Of a DNA stretch of 64,000 nt, positions 27,137-42,100 are shown in pieces. The notes beneath the pieces were generated by a model that saw only the letters and a program-made list of their open reading frames with translations, had not been told where the DNA came from and searched no databases. The stretch is taken from positions 10,606,385-10,670,384 of the forward strand of contig BSYO01000023.1 of assembly GCA_033239525.1 (NCBI GenBank). Reading direction: 5' to 3'. Position 1 is the stretch's first letter; every line of letters starts with the position of its first letter. The translations under genes and the position numbers were made by a program. Origin of the DNA: Nepenthes gracilis. Taxonomy: Eukaryota; Streptophyta; Magnoliopsida; Caryophyllales; Nepenthaceae.

Positions 27137-30100
27137 CCAGAAGCATGGCACCTACAATTATGAAGTGGTAATGACAACACCCAACCAATTGTAAATCATT
27201 CCAAAACCATGAACTGATATATATATATGTATATATGAGAGCAGATTGAAATGCAAGTAAAACTTGTCTCGCATTTAAAAAAACTAATCAGACATTTAAG
27301 CTCACATATTTCAACAAGAGGAGCCAATGCAAAAAAAAAAAAAAAGACAAAAGTGAGAATTTTTAAGTCATGGCAATTACACTAGGAATTAGGACATAAC
27401 AGCACTTTTTATTTTAAAGTTGTTAATATATTTCAAAATTACATTTAGGCCTATCTTATAAGAAAATCGATATTCTAGTTTATTATAGTTCTCAAAGCAT
27501 CTAAGCATGCAAACAGGAAACCACGGGATTGAATTTGATAGAACATCTTTGAGAGAATATCAATAAGTTAAGGTTTATCGTATTGCTTGTTCTTATCCTT
27601 GTTCTTATCCTATATTAGGTTGGTGACAACAACAAACCCTATCCAGTTTCAAGGCTGTTCCTTTGGACTTATAGTCAATTCCTTGCGAATCACTCTTGTC
27701 ATGAATCTTTGTCAGTGTCAATGTACAATAATTTATGCACCCATGTTCATTGAATGTTTGCATCCACCAATGCTGCCTACCATCTCCAGATCCACCAATG
27801 CCACTATCACTATCACCATCCACTGCTACTTTACTCCAAATAACACCACAAAGGGAAGAAAGAAAAGAACATTCAGTTCACCCAAAACCATCCCCAACAT
27901 CCCTAGCCCCAGCACAGTTTTCCTAACTCCAGACATCATAGGCACTGGATTCAACAGTCACAATTTGCAGCACCAAACATCACCAGCATCTATTAAGCTT
28001 CAATATGCTCAAACATTGCTCTCCCTATCAACATAATGGACTTGAGACCCTTAATTAGCAACCCAATTGTTCGTTCACCCCTCAGAAAAACATCAGGCAG
28101 CCTTATCACACCACCCAAACCCAAGTTAAACCCCATTTACCACCACGACTCAAACTCTAATTAACTAAAATATTCAACCCAAGACCATAAAGTGAAAAAT
28201 CAAGCCCACATCCAAACCCTTAGATTAACAGAACACACAAACTATCCAACCTGCACCCTATAACTTTCCTTAGAGGTTAGAAGCAGTTGACCATGTCTGC
28301 AACTTTACTTTTGACGTTGTTGATCACTCACTATGCCCACCAACACCCTTTCATCATTGCTATCTAGAACTTACTGTACCGATCACCCATTTTCCATCAT
28401 CTTTATCTGAATTCCACAAATCATAGCCAGGATTCAACATTTAAAACCTGCAACCTCCAAAAGTCACCAGCACCAATTAAACTCAACAAACCCAGTTACG
28501 AATCACCCTCTGCAACACAGTGGAATTGAAACACTAATCAACAACCCAATCCCTCATTCAAAAATCATGATACCTCTGGAAACCTCTATTCTTCATCTCA
28601 CACAACCCCAACCCAATTTTAGCACCATTTACCATCGCAACGTGTCTCAAAATCACTGGAATATTTGAGCCAAGACCACACATGAAGGTATCAAGCCACA
28701 TCTAAACCTTTCAGTCAAATACAGACACATCCCACCCTTGTACCAACATAGCAATGTTAAGGCAGAAACATTTCACCACTGCCAATGAACTCTACCTTAT
28801 TCTTCACTGGTACATGCCTCCCTCGTTACTAGAATGCCAACAATTGAGTTCTCATTGACAGTCCCACCAAGGAGTTACTTCAAGGTTTTATAGTACAAAA
28901 ATCGGCCTGAATCATACGTTGAATCCAGTGCCAAATAGTTATTTAAATCCAAAATATGAGATGAATCTAGAAGCTAAAGCCTGGCAACCCCGTTGATAAC
29001 TCAAACTTAGTACCAAGATCTGTCCAGACCTAGCTTTATTCCCTAACTTAGTCAACAGTAACATAGCATATGAAAGAAGACAACAGGAAATAAAAAAGAA
29101 AACAATTGTTGGCAAAAACACAAGTTCCTACTCATAAGAAAGCAATGAACCCTTTAAACAAAAAGGTGCATTTGATTGATGTCTCCAAACATTTGGCATT
29201 TGCACTGTGGAAATGGAGATGGGTAGATCAGATAGGTCATCAATTGATGAGCTCCATAGCACTTGAGAAATTTCACAAGTTATAATGTAAAGTACTCCAT
29301 GCTTATTCTCCTGCTGCTACGTCTATTCAGTGGTCAGTCAATTCACCTATTGCATTGCCAATTTCGGTCACTCAAGCCACAGATACCAACTGGAAGCAGA
29401 AAGATTCTGGCCTCAAGATTGTTTTCCAATATTCAAGGGAGATGTGATCCAGTGGATAATATCTTTTTCTAATGTGGAATGATTTCCTTTCAGAAAGCCA
29501 CTCTGTCACATCTTAAAGCCCTGCTGGCCAGTGGACAAAAGCAACGCTGAAGTCACAAAGCAGTAATTAGGAGTTGACTTACTAGTTGTTACAAACTCGA
29601 AACAACAAAGAATATGAAGTGGCAAGTTCATTTCTGCCAATAATAAGCTTGAAGATGTACCATATAAACCTGAAAAGTTGATCTAAGGAAGACAAATGGC
29701 AGAGGAGATTCAGAGCTGGAATTAGAGGCTAACCATTAAATAGAGTGCAAGCTCAGGGAACAAGAAGTTGCAAAGCAACATGTAGAATTGTATAATGGCC
29801 ATTGAAATGTGCAATTGAAATTCTGCACATTAAGTTAATCCTCATGAATCACTTTTATCTTTTAAAATTTTTTTCAAAGAAAAAGTATTACTACTCAATA
29901 ATTTCCTTAATCCAATGTCATGCAAATTGTTCTGTGTTTCCAAATTCTTGTGATTCCCTAAACCTCAAGGACGATGTCATGCACAAATATTGCAGAAACT
30001 AAAACTATTGTGTTAACAATCACTCACTCTAAATTAAAAGTCCAAAAAGTTGATTTACCTCAGATATACAGACTTTTCTCAAACCATAATCAGGTCCAAA

Positions 30101-33100
30101 GTCAACTGTAGGTGCTTTTGAATTCTGCAAAAGAATTTTGAAAACAAAAAAATAGAATCATATAAATAAGGGTTGGAAGGAATTACCTCACTGATATTGT
30201 CATAGCAACACTGTAACAAAGAACTGGACTGCATGGTAGCAAGATCAAACCCAAAAATCTAACGCATCTTAATGTTGCTATAACAAAATCATTCTTGGAA
30301 TTTCAACTAACAATTAAAGCTTTTGGAGCATGGATGAACTATTGGTAATGATAGCAGCCATATCGGTATTGAACCTATCCGACAATAAGTATCGGACATA
30401 TTAAAAGCATAAATATTTATGTAAAACGCAAGCCTGAAAAGATATTGATATATATCAGTCAATATTTATTCCGTGTTGTGAAGTGGACTGTCTCCTTGGC
30501 ATGGTATCAAGGACTCTGTGACCAAAAGGACTAGAGTTTGAATCACGAAATCCCTATGTCTCAAAATATATTTCAACAAAAAAGCATCAATGGGCTTTTT
30601 TTTAATCTACACTTCAAACCCAAAGGCATGCTTCAATAAAAGCAGGTATGTCATATGTCAAACTTTTTTTTGGCTTTCGTCTTAAACATTAATTTTTTAG
30701 GATAAATTGGTTTCTTAATATGAAAGATAAATATTGAGAGTAGGTACCTATACAAATATACTTTTTCTTGCTCCAATGCACAACTCTTACATGTCTAATT
30801 TAAAACATAAATAATTGGTGTTTAACCATGCATACAGGAAAATAAATAAATTCTCATATCGAGCATATGCACTACTTGCTAAAAAAACTTCCGTCTGTAA
30901 AACAAAATGTCAAAATTATATGAAAATATTTTCTAATTAGTAAAACCACATGGAAAATGTTAACCATTGCCCGTAGGGCAATTGTTAGGATATTTTGGGC
31001 AGCTTTTTTCATTTAATGCAGCTGGTTCCATATCAAGTGTCATTTTACTATAAACAAATGCAAAAATTGGAATGTACTCAATGGGAGCTTGCACTTTGTA
31101 GTTCTACTGCACCATAACAATGGTCAAAAAGAGACCCATATTACATAAGTAGATATTTTTGGGACCCAAACTGGAGTGTATTTAAGGAGACTTTGGAAGC
31201 CAAAGGCTTCAAAAGGACAATTAAATACACAAAATACCCATTCAATGTGAGCAAAGAGATAGTAGGGTAGCGAGGTGAGACGAAAAGCCTAACCAAGATA
31301 GACTTTTCAAATATCTTGGTTCAAGGTTCCACAAAGATCAGGCAATTGATAAGCATATAACTCATAATCAAAGTGGATTGGATAAAGTGTAGAAGTGCTT
31401 CCACGATCCTTCATAATCTGAGAATATGTGTCAAATTGAAAAGCTGAAAACTAAAAGGTGAGCACCTTGCGAGCCATCCAGATAGAGTGAAGTGTTGTAT
31501 GGAATTACTACATAAAATGGCAAGGGTAAAGATGATGTTATCATGAATATTTCGTCATACGAGGAGAGACAGGATTTGATATTATAAGGGTGTATCAGGA
31601 TGGAACCAACATAAGCCAAATTGTGAAATACACATTTGAGGCCATTTGGTTGTGCCAATGTGATGGGATAACCAAGATTCACTAAAGCAATAGAGGAATG
31701 AATAAAGTTGGAAGGAAACCATCAAGATGATATTCCATACTTTGAGCTATAAGAGGAAACAATTTACAACAAAGCTAAACAACAGCAGATAATCCATACA
31801 ATCATTTTCACTTAGTGGGAAAGTATTTAGTTTCATTTCATTTCGATACTTCGATGTGCAAAATTTCAAGTGCATGTCAAAGGGAAAGCAACTGTCACAT
31901 CCAATATTATCCTTTCGGTACATATCCACGCTAGGTAATACTTGATAAACTTCAACACTTTTAAGGCTGGAAAAAAAAACAGGTATCCAAAAAAAGGTTA
32001 AATTAATATAATAGACCTAATCTGGATGCTGCAAGTTAATAAAAATGATAAATTTGAGCTTTAAAACCCATAAGTTCTAGTAACTAATGTAACTATCTGT
32101 CGGTATCATAAATATTGGCCTAAATGTAGTAGCAGCAAACCCCCATACCAATATTTTTCAATAATATAATCATATTATGATATGTTACCGAATGAATAAT
32201 ATATCACAATATATCAACAGATATTTAAAATATCAAATGATTTAGTCCTATTAGCTTAAGATTTTTGGAAAAATTCTAATATATCCAATACCAATTAGTA
32301 TTGTCTGATATGTCCAATATCAATACAGTCACAACAAATGCCAATACCAATATTTTCATCCATAGTTCTAGTATGTGAACGTGAAAAAGTAGGAGAAATA
32401 TGGAATAACTCCAGTAACATCCTACTCTTTGTTCAAACTAGGTTTGTTATGATGCTGGCCCTAGATTGACATGCATAAAGATTGGCATTCTTAGGTACTT
32501 CAATATTATTTCTCCAAGAAGCAATTGGAATTATGGATTTGAAGTTTATAGGAGGTAGTATGCGATCCATAGTATACTCAATGTCAGTGTAAAAAACTAT
32601 TTCATTATCTTTCCCTGAATATGAGGTGATCAGCGAACTTAGACCCCAAAATGTCTAAGAGAAAACACTTCCTAACAGAACAAGTCTCTCATTCACGTGT
32701 CTGTTCTGTTCAAATAAGCTAATAAAAATCTCCTTTAAGAACAAAAAATTCCATTGACCTTTATATTTAGATCTGAGTGCTTCCTCACATACAATTTGTA
32801 GACCACGAAATTCCATCAAGTAAAACAAAAAAATTATAAATCTCTAAAATAATGGATAAAAAATATTGCAAATAAAGCCTTCTAGGCAAAAAAATATTTT
32901 CAGGAGAAAGCAAATCATAATGATAATGATTTTTGTCTCTATTTTTTGTCATCTTTTGGAAGAAGAACCCTATAAAAATCATATCAACTCTTATCAAAGG
33001 GAGAAAGGGTTAACTAGTTAGTGTAGGCATAAAGAAGCTAAAAGAATTTTGTTTTCATACATATGTTTATAAAACACTTACCTAAATTTCAATTTTGAAA

Positions 33101-36100
33101 GATAGAAGAGAAAATAGACTCTGACTGATTGACTAAGGATTTTTAGGGAGCTCAGAGCCTTTTTACAATTCAGAATAGTGGAGCTTTTGATCAAGATGTT
33201 CTCACCTCCCCCATTTGGGCTCTTGCTCAGATCGGAACCTTCATGCGTTCGTAGACTTTCGACTCAATCTAATAGCTTACCTATCGAGCGTCAATAAAAG
33301 AGAGTTTTCACATGGGCTCATCATCTAATGTAGAATCTATGCGAGAAGGAAGAGAAGAAGGATTAGTAGTTGCCTAGCCGAGGAACTTGAGGTCGACATA
33401 CAGAGTGCGATCCCGAAATTCAAGATGCTGCCTAAAACTCATGTCAATCATAGAAAAGTATTGATTTTTCAATAAAACAAACCTCATCACTTATTCCCTC
33501 CCGTTTCAAGAGCAGAACTAGATGGGGATATAGAACTAGATGCCAGATGATACCAAACCAATTTCATAACCACCGCCCATCACCAATCAAATGCCCCTCA
33601 CCGTCTTAGCAATTCCAACTATCTAATATGTAGAATCAATTCAACTTTGAGCCAGGATCAAACTCTTCATGAGATTTGACACATTGGTTTGTGAATTTCA
33701 ATGTGTCAAAGGTGTACAATCATCAAATTGATGAAATGATACCATCAAAATAAACATCTGGTACCTATTACATAGAATATATTGAGGGGATGAACAGATA
33801 AATTGCTTAAATTTTTTTTCTCCAAAGGAATTCCATAGGATTGGAAGATATTTGATCAGTTGAGGAAAATAAAGACTATTTTCCCCAAAAATGCCAAATA
33901 AATATATAAAACAACCTGTATTAGGGTTATTTTTTGAAACAATTCCAACATTTATCTTAGACGATAACTTTTACAAGTGAAATGACTTCTACAAATGAAA
34001 TCTATCTTAGAAAGGCATTTTCACAATGGACATTGTGATACGGATATCAAATATTCCAAGAGTATATGTATAACATCCGGGCAATACCCTGAACTTTTGA
34101 TTGGCCTTTGACTGCTTTCAATGAACAAGAGTTTAAATGTATAACTACAGCAACTAAGGAAAGGGTGAAGTAATTAGCAGCTACCAACCACAGATGCTTA
34201 TTAATGTCATTAGGCAATATAACTAAAAAGAAAGATTGATAAACAGCTAAGATGTAACAAGAGAGAGATTGGCTAACCTGTGAATGTTTGAAGAGTTTTA
34301 TCCAATTTACAATTCTTGGAATTGCTTCAGTCAAGGTCTCATACACATCTTTTTCATTGACTGCACAATCCACGCAAATAAGTTGAGAACACCTAAAAAA
34401 CAATATATTATGGAATTGCATTCTAATGAAGCATTACAACTACCTGGAGTATATATGAATCCTACCTTCGCATGCATACAAGTTTTCTATATTTTTATCA
34501 ACTACTATCCTTGAATATTCCTCAAGCAGAGCTCTTGTGGGAATCTCCATGAGAAGTCCAGCCTGAATAATCAAAAAGTTTGCAAATGATATTATTAGCC
34601 TTGTATTAGCCTTGCATTAGAAGCTAGATGTGGCATTATATATTTATTAAGGATCTAACTGTAACAATAAAACCTGAAAAATTTGATGCAACAAGCTGCC
34701 AATTAATGCTGCAGTTGAACGATCATTGCATTTTAGCCTCTCATCCAAAACAGCCCGTCTAGAGCAACTAAGGCTACCTGCAACCTGAAGACATTTTTAT
34801 TTCTTCTCAACTATTACGATAATTTTTATAGATGTCAAAAAAAAGCAAGTTTGATCAACTATTGACTCTGTATCGGACAGCTTCAGCATATGAGGATACG
34901 GACAACTGTTACCGTACGATACAAAAATACATACAGATGACAAACAAATAAGCTAGAAAAACTTACCCGAGTTCCAGAAACCAGTATGTTAGGGTGAACA
35001 ATTATAAGATTTTTGCCATTATTCACATCACACTTTCCATTTCCGTCAAATTCACCAATTACAAGTATTGTGTCTCCGGGCTCAACAACACTATAAAACC
35101 TGCAATAGCAAAAAGGGAAACATGAAACTCCTACTGAGTTGAATATAAAGACTGACAAAAAAACAAAAAAATAGGGAGTTAAACTGCCTTTGTCCTCTTG
35201 TAAGACCTAGACTCACATTCATCATCCTAGATTTACATTCATGCATGGCACTGTTTTGTCCCCATTTGTCACTAAATTTATTTCTGGCAAGTTTCTTCAA
35301 ATGATAGCTCCATTAGGACAATCCCCTCAACTTGTTTACAAATAAACTTATATGCCAAGGCAACATCAACAAATGTATCAAGTAAAAAACATCAGCTTTG
35401 TTAATGCTTATATGCTAAATGCTGATACAATGACAATGCACAAATTTTGAATGGACACAGATTTGCATTCCAAACAAAAACACAGCTACTTTGCAAAAAG
35501 ATTAAAACAATTTAGCTGTAAATTTTGCAGAATTGCAAGGGTGTAAAACATCTTTTTCCAGGCACACAAACGTTGAGGAAAAATTTAGAAGCATTTTAAT
35601 CAAATTGACAAAAGGCTCTCATAACAGGAAAAAAAAAGTAAAAAACAAAACAAAACTTTCACAGTTCTCCTACTAGAAGAACACTATAAAATAAAAGAAA
35701 TTGAATGTCTGATAGACACACACATAAATACAATTTGTAAATTTGTACAAAAACAACCAACAAGATTTGACACAAGCTGTGGCACATCATTTCAAAATAT
35801 CCATCTCCTCATCATCCTTCATATCCATGTCCTTGCTGTCACTTAGGAACCTATAACAAGATTTGACTTTAGCTGCTTCTTATCTCTATAATTCAAAATG
35901 AGAGTCCTCACCTTAAATCTCATATAGTGTTCTCAAGGTAGCTAAAAATTTTTTTAAAAGCTCCGTCAAATCATGAGTGTCACCCAAGATTCTCCACATC
36001 CAAAGTAGATAAACCGTTGCTTGTGCATGTTGCCCTCCAAGAATAGCATTCTTCAGCAAGGAAGTAAGGATCCAAGAGAAACTTATTCAAGGAACTAGTG

Positions 36101-39100
36101 ATATACACTGACAAACATGAGAAAACAGACTGCTCCACCCATTACCTGAACAATGCCTAACAAACAACTTAAACATGCATATAGATTAAATTCTTTTCAC
36201 ATGGGCAGAACAATATCCAGTGACTCAGCTTGCCAAGGCTCATCAATATGTTTCAGGATCAAAGTGTTGCAGGGCCAGTCAGAACTCTTCTAGTTTGTTT
36301 AAATCAATTATTTATCCTTAGCACACATAAATCTAAACCGGGTACATGAAACAAGGAATTATCTTGTACTATTTGTGAACATATTCAATCTAAATTCTAG
36401 TTATTGAAACACACAAAAAGGAGGTTACCGCATACATAATCACACATAGAGAATGTGCCACCATAACTGTGTGTGGCATAACTCTCTTGACAAGCACTAG
36501 CCATCGTGCTTGTGATATGGTGGATGCAACTTTCATGCAGAGGTGGCATGGTTGCTAATGTCATGGGCAATGTCAACACTGTCAGCATGTGCATTGACAT
36601 TGTCAGCATGGGCATCGACACTTTCAGGTGTTCATCAACACCATCAACATGAGCAATGAAAACTCAACAAGGGCATTGACTCCAGTAACATATATTCAAT
36701 ACTATCAATGTGGAGCAATGACATTATCCGTTCCCACACTTACACCTTGTGAATGACTTTGCATTGAGAGGATCAAAGCAAGTCCCAAATGGCAATATTA
36801 AATCTCATCAAAGTTAGATTCAAGCTCTTAGGCAATTCATACTTCATGGAGATATCACCGTAATAAGTGTGAATTCTAAATGTTTACTTCTAGAAATCTC
36901 ATAAATGCCTAGACTCTCCCATAAGAGGAATTTTGGTGTCAAACCCTCCACCATCCCTACGTAGTTTATCAAATGCTAGAATCACCTATGGGCTAACACA
37001 TAATGGGGGCTAGTCTCCAAGGCATGTTGGGAGGATAGTCTGGAACCCCGCAAGACCGGAGCCAAGTGAACAATATTTAGCAATAGCCAAACTACCAAAG
37101 GGCTTGGTAGTGCAGACACGCGTTCAGCTTTACTACCCTTGGTACCATGGAAATTATCAATCCACATTGAGCTTTACTTCTTGTAACACCATGGAATAAA
37201 ATATCAGTCAATATTTATCAAAATTTGAGTATGGCAAAAATATAATATGTAGTATTATCGGAAATATATAGGATGATATATCCAATATTTTTCAATAGAT
37301 CAACTAATATTTAGCTCAAAACCATTCTATCGAAAAAAAAGCATCTAATACAATTACAGCCAATACCAATATTTCCATCCATGTTTGGTATGCATTCAAA
37401 ACAGGCTACTATTCGTAATACTTGAGGAGACAGTCCTCTAAAGGAAAGACACACTAATTGACTCAAGCCAACCAAGTGATCATAATGTGACAACACATAC
37501 AATGGCAAGATAGTGCTACATGGGATAGAGATCAAGATTATATGTTACTTGTCGAGACACAAGGGATAGGACATGTTATCATGCTAGATTGATTGGATTT
37601 GCTTCGAGAAGAGTTAACTTCATGAGTGTTGGGAGCACAACTAAATAATGGGTACAAAAGCAAAATTGGGGATAGTGTGTCATGGACATGGGTTGTATGC
37701 ACAAGGGGGATAATGAATCACCAAGGAGCCAAGGTGCTCCTTATGTTGACATGCTAGATAATGAGCTAATGTAAGGGTCAAGTGGGCAAGAAAACCTATT
37801 GACGGGAGCAAGCTTTAGCCTGATGATGGGCTAATATGTTGCTTGTTGTTTGGTGGAAAAGTATGAAAGCTCGAAGGAAAGGCAAATGATGTGGGACTCA
37901 TTGGGAAGGATTTGATTTGCAAGCCTGAGTTTGATCTAGTGAAGCAAAACTTAACCGAAATAAAGGAGTGGCAACAAAGCAATTTAAGCATCTAAACATT
38001 TCTGCATTTAGTATCATATTTACAAGTAAGATTTCTAACTTTCATGCTTATTTTTAGATCAAATGAGGCAATACTTGCCCCAAGTTTTAAAGGCTTAGAG
38101 CAAATCCCCATTTATAGTTTTACAGCACCAACCAATAAAGGGTCACATGAAATGGTTAGTTATTGTAACACCCAAATCCCTATTTAATTAATTTGATATT
38201 GTTAGTTTATTTTGGGTTTATTTTAGATACATTGAAAAAAATTGTACAATATGAATTTGAAGAAAATTAAGAGCAAGGAAGCAAACTCCGGGCCCGATAT
38301 ACACCCAATGTAAGCTCGTTCGCACTTTTGGCAGATTGAGCGCACCCAAATAGTGCCTTTGGATCTCTCAAGAGAAGTTCAAGCAGCTTGGATGACGCTC
38401 AATGCACGTCTGAAGGGCGCTCGAACGTGATTTTGGTAGATTTCTCACACTCGAGGGACGCCTAAGACAGCGCTCGTGCACGGGTAGGGTTTGGCATGGC
38501 GCTCATGCATCGATTTATTTATATTAGGGAGCAGCGCACTGTTTTGGCCATTTCGCACAGGAAGGAGGAAAAAGGAGAAAGAGAGAGAATGGAAGGAGGA
38601 GCAAGAAAGAGAAGAAGAGGAATTTTGAAGCATCTTTTGGTTAGATCTGTCAGATCGAAAGTTAAAGGTAACTATCTTTAAACTCTATCTTTGGTCTATT
38701 TTAATTTCCGTTTAGTTTTGCTTACATTTTGTGATTTTATTGTATATACATATCATTTTACTTACCACATTTCGATTATTCGTGCAAGCATGTCATTTTT
38801 ACTAGATATTTTGAGATTTTGCTTCAATTTTGTTATTATTTGGGGATTTTTGCTTGTTTTGTGAAATAGGTAAATATTTTGAGATGTTATATTTATGTAT
38901 AAGAATATTTGCAAAAGAAAAGTAATGAAAACTTGCATATGGGCCTTACATGTGATATTCCATGCATGTGCTTTGGGTCAAACTCTATTTTGGTATTCAA
39001 TTCGATATGTGCACTTTCCCCCAAGGTAAAATGTTTTGCGTTTGTACTTTCTAGAGTGGAAGCTTTGAACTTTTCTACCATATAGGAAAAGTTTTGGACA

Positions 39101-42100
39101 TTTGATTTAGAGACCCTCCTCAATTTGTATTTTTATAAAAACAATCGTAAGAAATTAAACAAAACTAATATATTTGGATATTCTAATATATTCAAATAGA
39201 TTTGAAGATTGCACCCATTATCCACAAGTTGCAATAGAAGGTGGCTTTGTCTCCTTCTATGGGAAAGAATATGTAGACGGCCTGCCAATGGGTCTAAATA
39301 TTAGTAATTCGGCCTTAGGCTACAGAGAGTATGTGTAATCCTTCCTCAAAATCAATCTTTGGGTATTTGGTTCCCTGATTTGAACATTTTTTGGATTTCT
39401 GATATGTTTTATCGACATTTGATTTGGATAATCGAGACTTTGATTTGAGATTCACAAGTTTTGACTGCCGTCTAGATTTGGATATCAAATTTGGTTTATT
39501 TCATACATTTGAATCATTTAGCCTATGCTTTGGACTATACTCTTTGAATACGAGACCACATTTGGACAATTATTGGTTTAACAAATTAAATGTTTGGATT
39601 TCAACTTTTATGGACTTTATTTTATCGATTTGTCCCTTCGTTTTGATTATGGACATAGTATTTTGTAATGTATATATATACTCATACTTACTGAATATTC
39701 AACTCATGTTTTTATTATTTCTAACCCTTTCAAATTATATGGCTATAGATATCTTGCAAGGAACTCAGACGCGGATGTTGATAGATATTTCATTTATATT
39801 TTGTAAATATTAGTTTTGTAGTTGGATTGTATTCATATTGGATGCCCTTTAGTATCAAAGGGAAGACGAATAGACTAATGTTAGCATATGTTATTGTCAT
39901 GAAATCAGGGTTCAAACTATCCTATTATTTGGTTATTGTGGTATTCGGTTTATATTAGATCGGTGGTGTGGTTTGTATTGATTGGATGGTCACTTTTTTC
40001 CTTACAGATATTTTGATCAAGTTGTGTTACTTTTATTATCCGGATGGGTAGTTCGGAGAAATCCTATGATTTATGATATTATTGTTTATTATAACTGTTA
40101 TTGTTGATGTTACGTGAATATGTTATCAAGTCACGCCCGAATTTGGGTATTGTGTTTAGACGTTATTTTAGGGGCTTATTTTTGGGATTTAAGTTTATTG
40201 TTAATTATTTATATTACCTGTTTTTGCTTCGGGTTCGTGACAGCTATATTCATCACTAAAAGAAGAAATAATTCTATCATGTGTTATTTATAAGGATACA
40301 AAATTGTTCTTATGCAAAAAATTGCACGAATTAAGAAAAATAAAAAAGAAACATGAAGATATTTTCTAATCTATAAAGAAAGGAGATGTTCCCTATAAAA
40401 TTGTTCAAGGATTAGATTTTTCCCATCAAATAAAATCGACAACAAATATTCTCTAAGCTGTTCAAGGAATTAAATTGACTTGGGAAAGATCTTGTCCAAG
40501 TATCTCTTGTGATTTCTCAACACTGCCCCTTAAGGTGGCGAGTGGATATATTCCATTCCCAAAATGACAGTGAGCTCCTGAAATCATGGAATGGGTAAAC
40601 CTTCAGTAAGTACATATGCTAGTTGTTTGTTTGATGGCATATATGCAATATTACTGAGAACACTTGCAAGTTTTTCCTTGATAAAATATTAGTTCGCCTT
40701 GATATGTTTAGTTTAATTGTGTTGTACCGAATTGTGGGCAATGTTAATAGACATGTTCTCATAGTAGAGTTTCATTGATCCCATAATTCTTATTTTCATG
40801 TCATTGAGAATTATCTTCAACCATACTTCTTATGTCAGAGCACTAAATTCAGCATCCACACTAGATATTGCTACACAAAGTTGTTTTTCACTTTTCCAAG
40901 TGATTAGGTTTCCTCCAAAGAACATGTAGTAACCAGATGTAGACATCCTCTCAAATAGGAAACCTACATACTCTGCACCAATGTATACCTCTAGTTGATT
41001 TTGAATTCCATTGCAAGGTTTTTCAGGATTGCTTCTAGCTCACTAGAATCATTTCCTATCACAACAAATATCATCAATATATGTAAGTAAAATGATTACC
41101 CTTCCAATTGAATGTTTACTAAATAATGTGCAATGTATTTGGCTTTGCTTATACCCCATGCTACACGTACCCTTTGTAAATCTCCCAAACCAAGCTCGAG
41201 GAGAAAGCCTTAAGCCATACCATGCCTTTTTTAACCAACACACCTTGTTATTTTTAAATAAACCACCAAAACGGGTAGTTGTTCCATATACACCTCTTCT
41301 TCCAAGTCCACATGTAAAAAAGCACTCATCATATCAAATTAATGTAAACCACAGCTGAGATTAAAAGTAAGGAACAATAGGACACATATGGTATTCTTCT
41401 TTTTCACTTGGGAAAAAGTCTCTTCACAGTCTATGCCACAGGTTTGGCTGTACCCTTTTACTACCAATCTCGATTATACATTTCTAGTGGCCTACACACT
41501 TTGAATTTAAGGTTAAATACTTATTTGCACCCAACGGGTGTTTTTCTTGGAATGTTAAACTACCTCCCATGTTTTATTCTTCTCTAATGTACGCATTTCC
41601 TTTCTCATAACTTGTACCCAATTCTCATTCCTTAGTGCCTCCTAGATGATTTGGGAAATGCTAATTGAATCAATAGAGGTAAGAAAACACCTATATCTCA
41701 AGTAGAGTTTATGAGAGCAATCATAGTTTGAAAGTGAGTGTTCAGTACATGCCAAGGTACCTTTCCTTATTGATATAGGTAGTTCTAAGTCTTGTAACTC
41801 AAACGAAACCAATTTGTTTTTACTTTCACAAGAAATGATGAGAGTCACCTAATATAAGAGGAGAGTTAGTAGATTCATCACCTGATATGGACTCATGGAT
41901 CTGTTCTGCAAGAGGAATGGACTTACTCTTTCTAGAGTATACTTATAGTTGCTTTTCAAGGTTTGATTCTGACTACCCTTGAAAATTTTCTAGCTCACCA
42001 GGCTGCTAGATGAATAGATCTAGCTCAACTAGCTATTGTTAGATGAACAAATCTTGCTCGGCCGGCTACCATTGGATGGACAGGCCTAGTGGATTAAGTG

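Larger units (their letters stand above)
30125..34277 (-). other. DNA2 intron 11 with two GATATT-family repeats and a tRNA-like patch
   Basis: The 4.15-kb intron holds repeat-family copies at 30357-30482 and 32095-32373. A possible tRNA-derived patch lies at 30500-30548 (GGTATCAAGG and AGTTTGAATC). The segment 33140-33660 is less AT-rich and probably an old repeat, but was not classified. Confidence 0.5.
25286..35099 (-). other. DNA2: DNA2 exons 8-19: nuclease and iron-sulfur region (residues 453-892)
   Basis: Exons: 34967-35099, 34674-34784, 34466-34562, 34278-34360, 30059-30124, 26826-26981, 26673-26728, 26529-26586, 26344-26454, 26204-26260, 25616-25750, 25286-25540. Cysteine 504 ([14 protein letters not shown]) and C748, C751, C757 ([12 protein letters not shown]) match the four-cysteine 4Fe-4S cluster that brackets the DNA2 nuclease. 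The PD-(D/E)xK active site is visible as GMID (D636) and LEFKTGK (E658, K660), followed by [13 protein letters not shown]. All key residues are present, so nuclease activity is expected. Exon 13 has a GC donor. Confidence 0.93.

Noticed and set aside
27587..28036. 149-codon open frame on the plus strand in DNA2 intron 12
   Set aside because: C/A-rich low-complexity sequence with no recognisable domain, inside an intron and partly within a duplication; best explained by biased composition.
39424..39813. 129-codon plus-strand open frame
   Set aside because: It lies wholly inside the solo LTR and is rich in Phe, Leu and Tyr from T-rich DNA; LTRs of this family do not encode protein.
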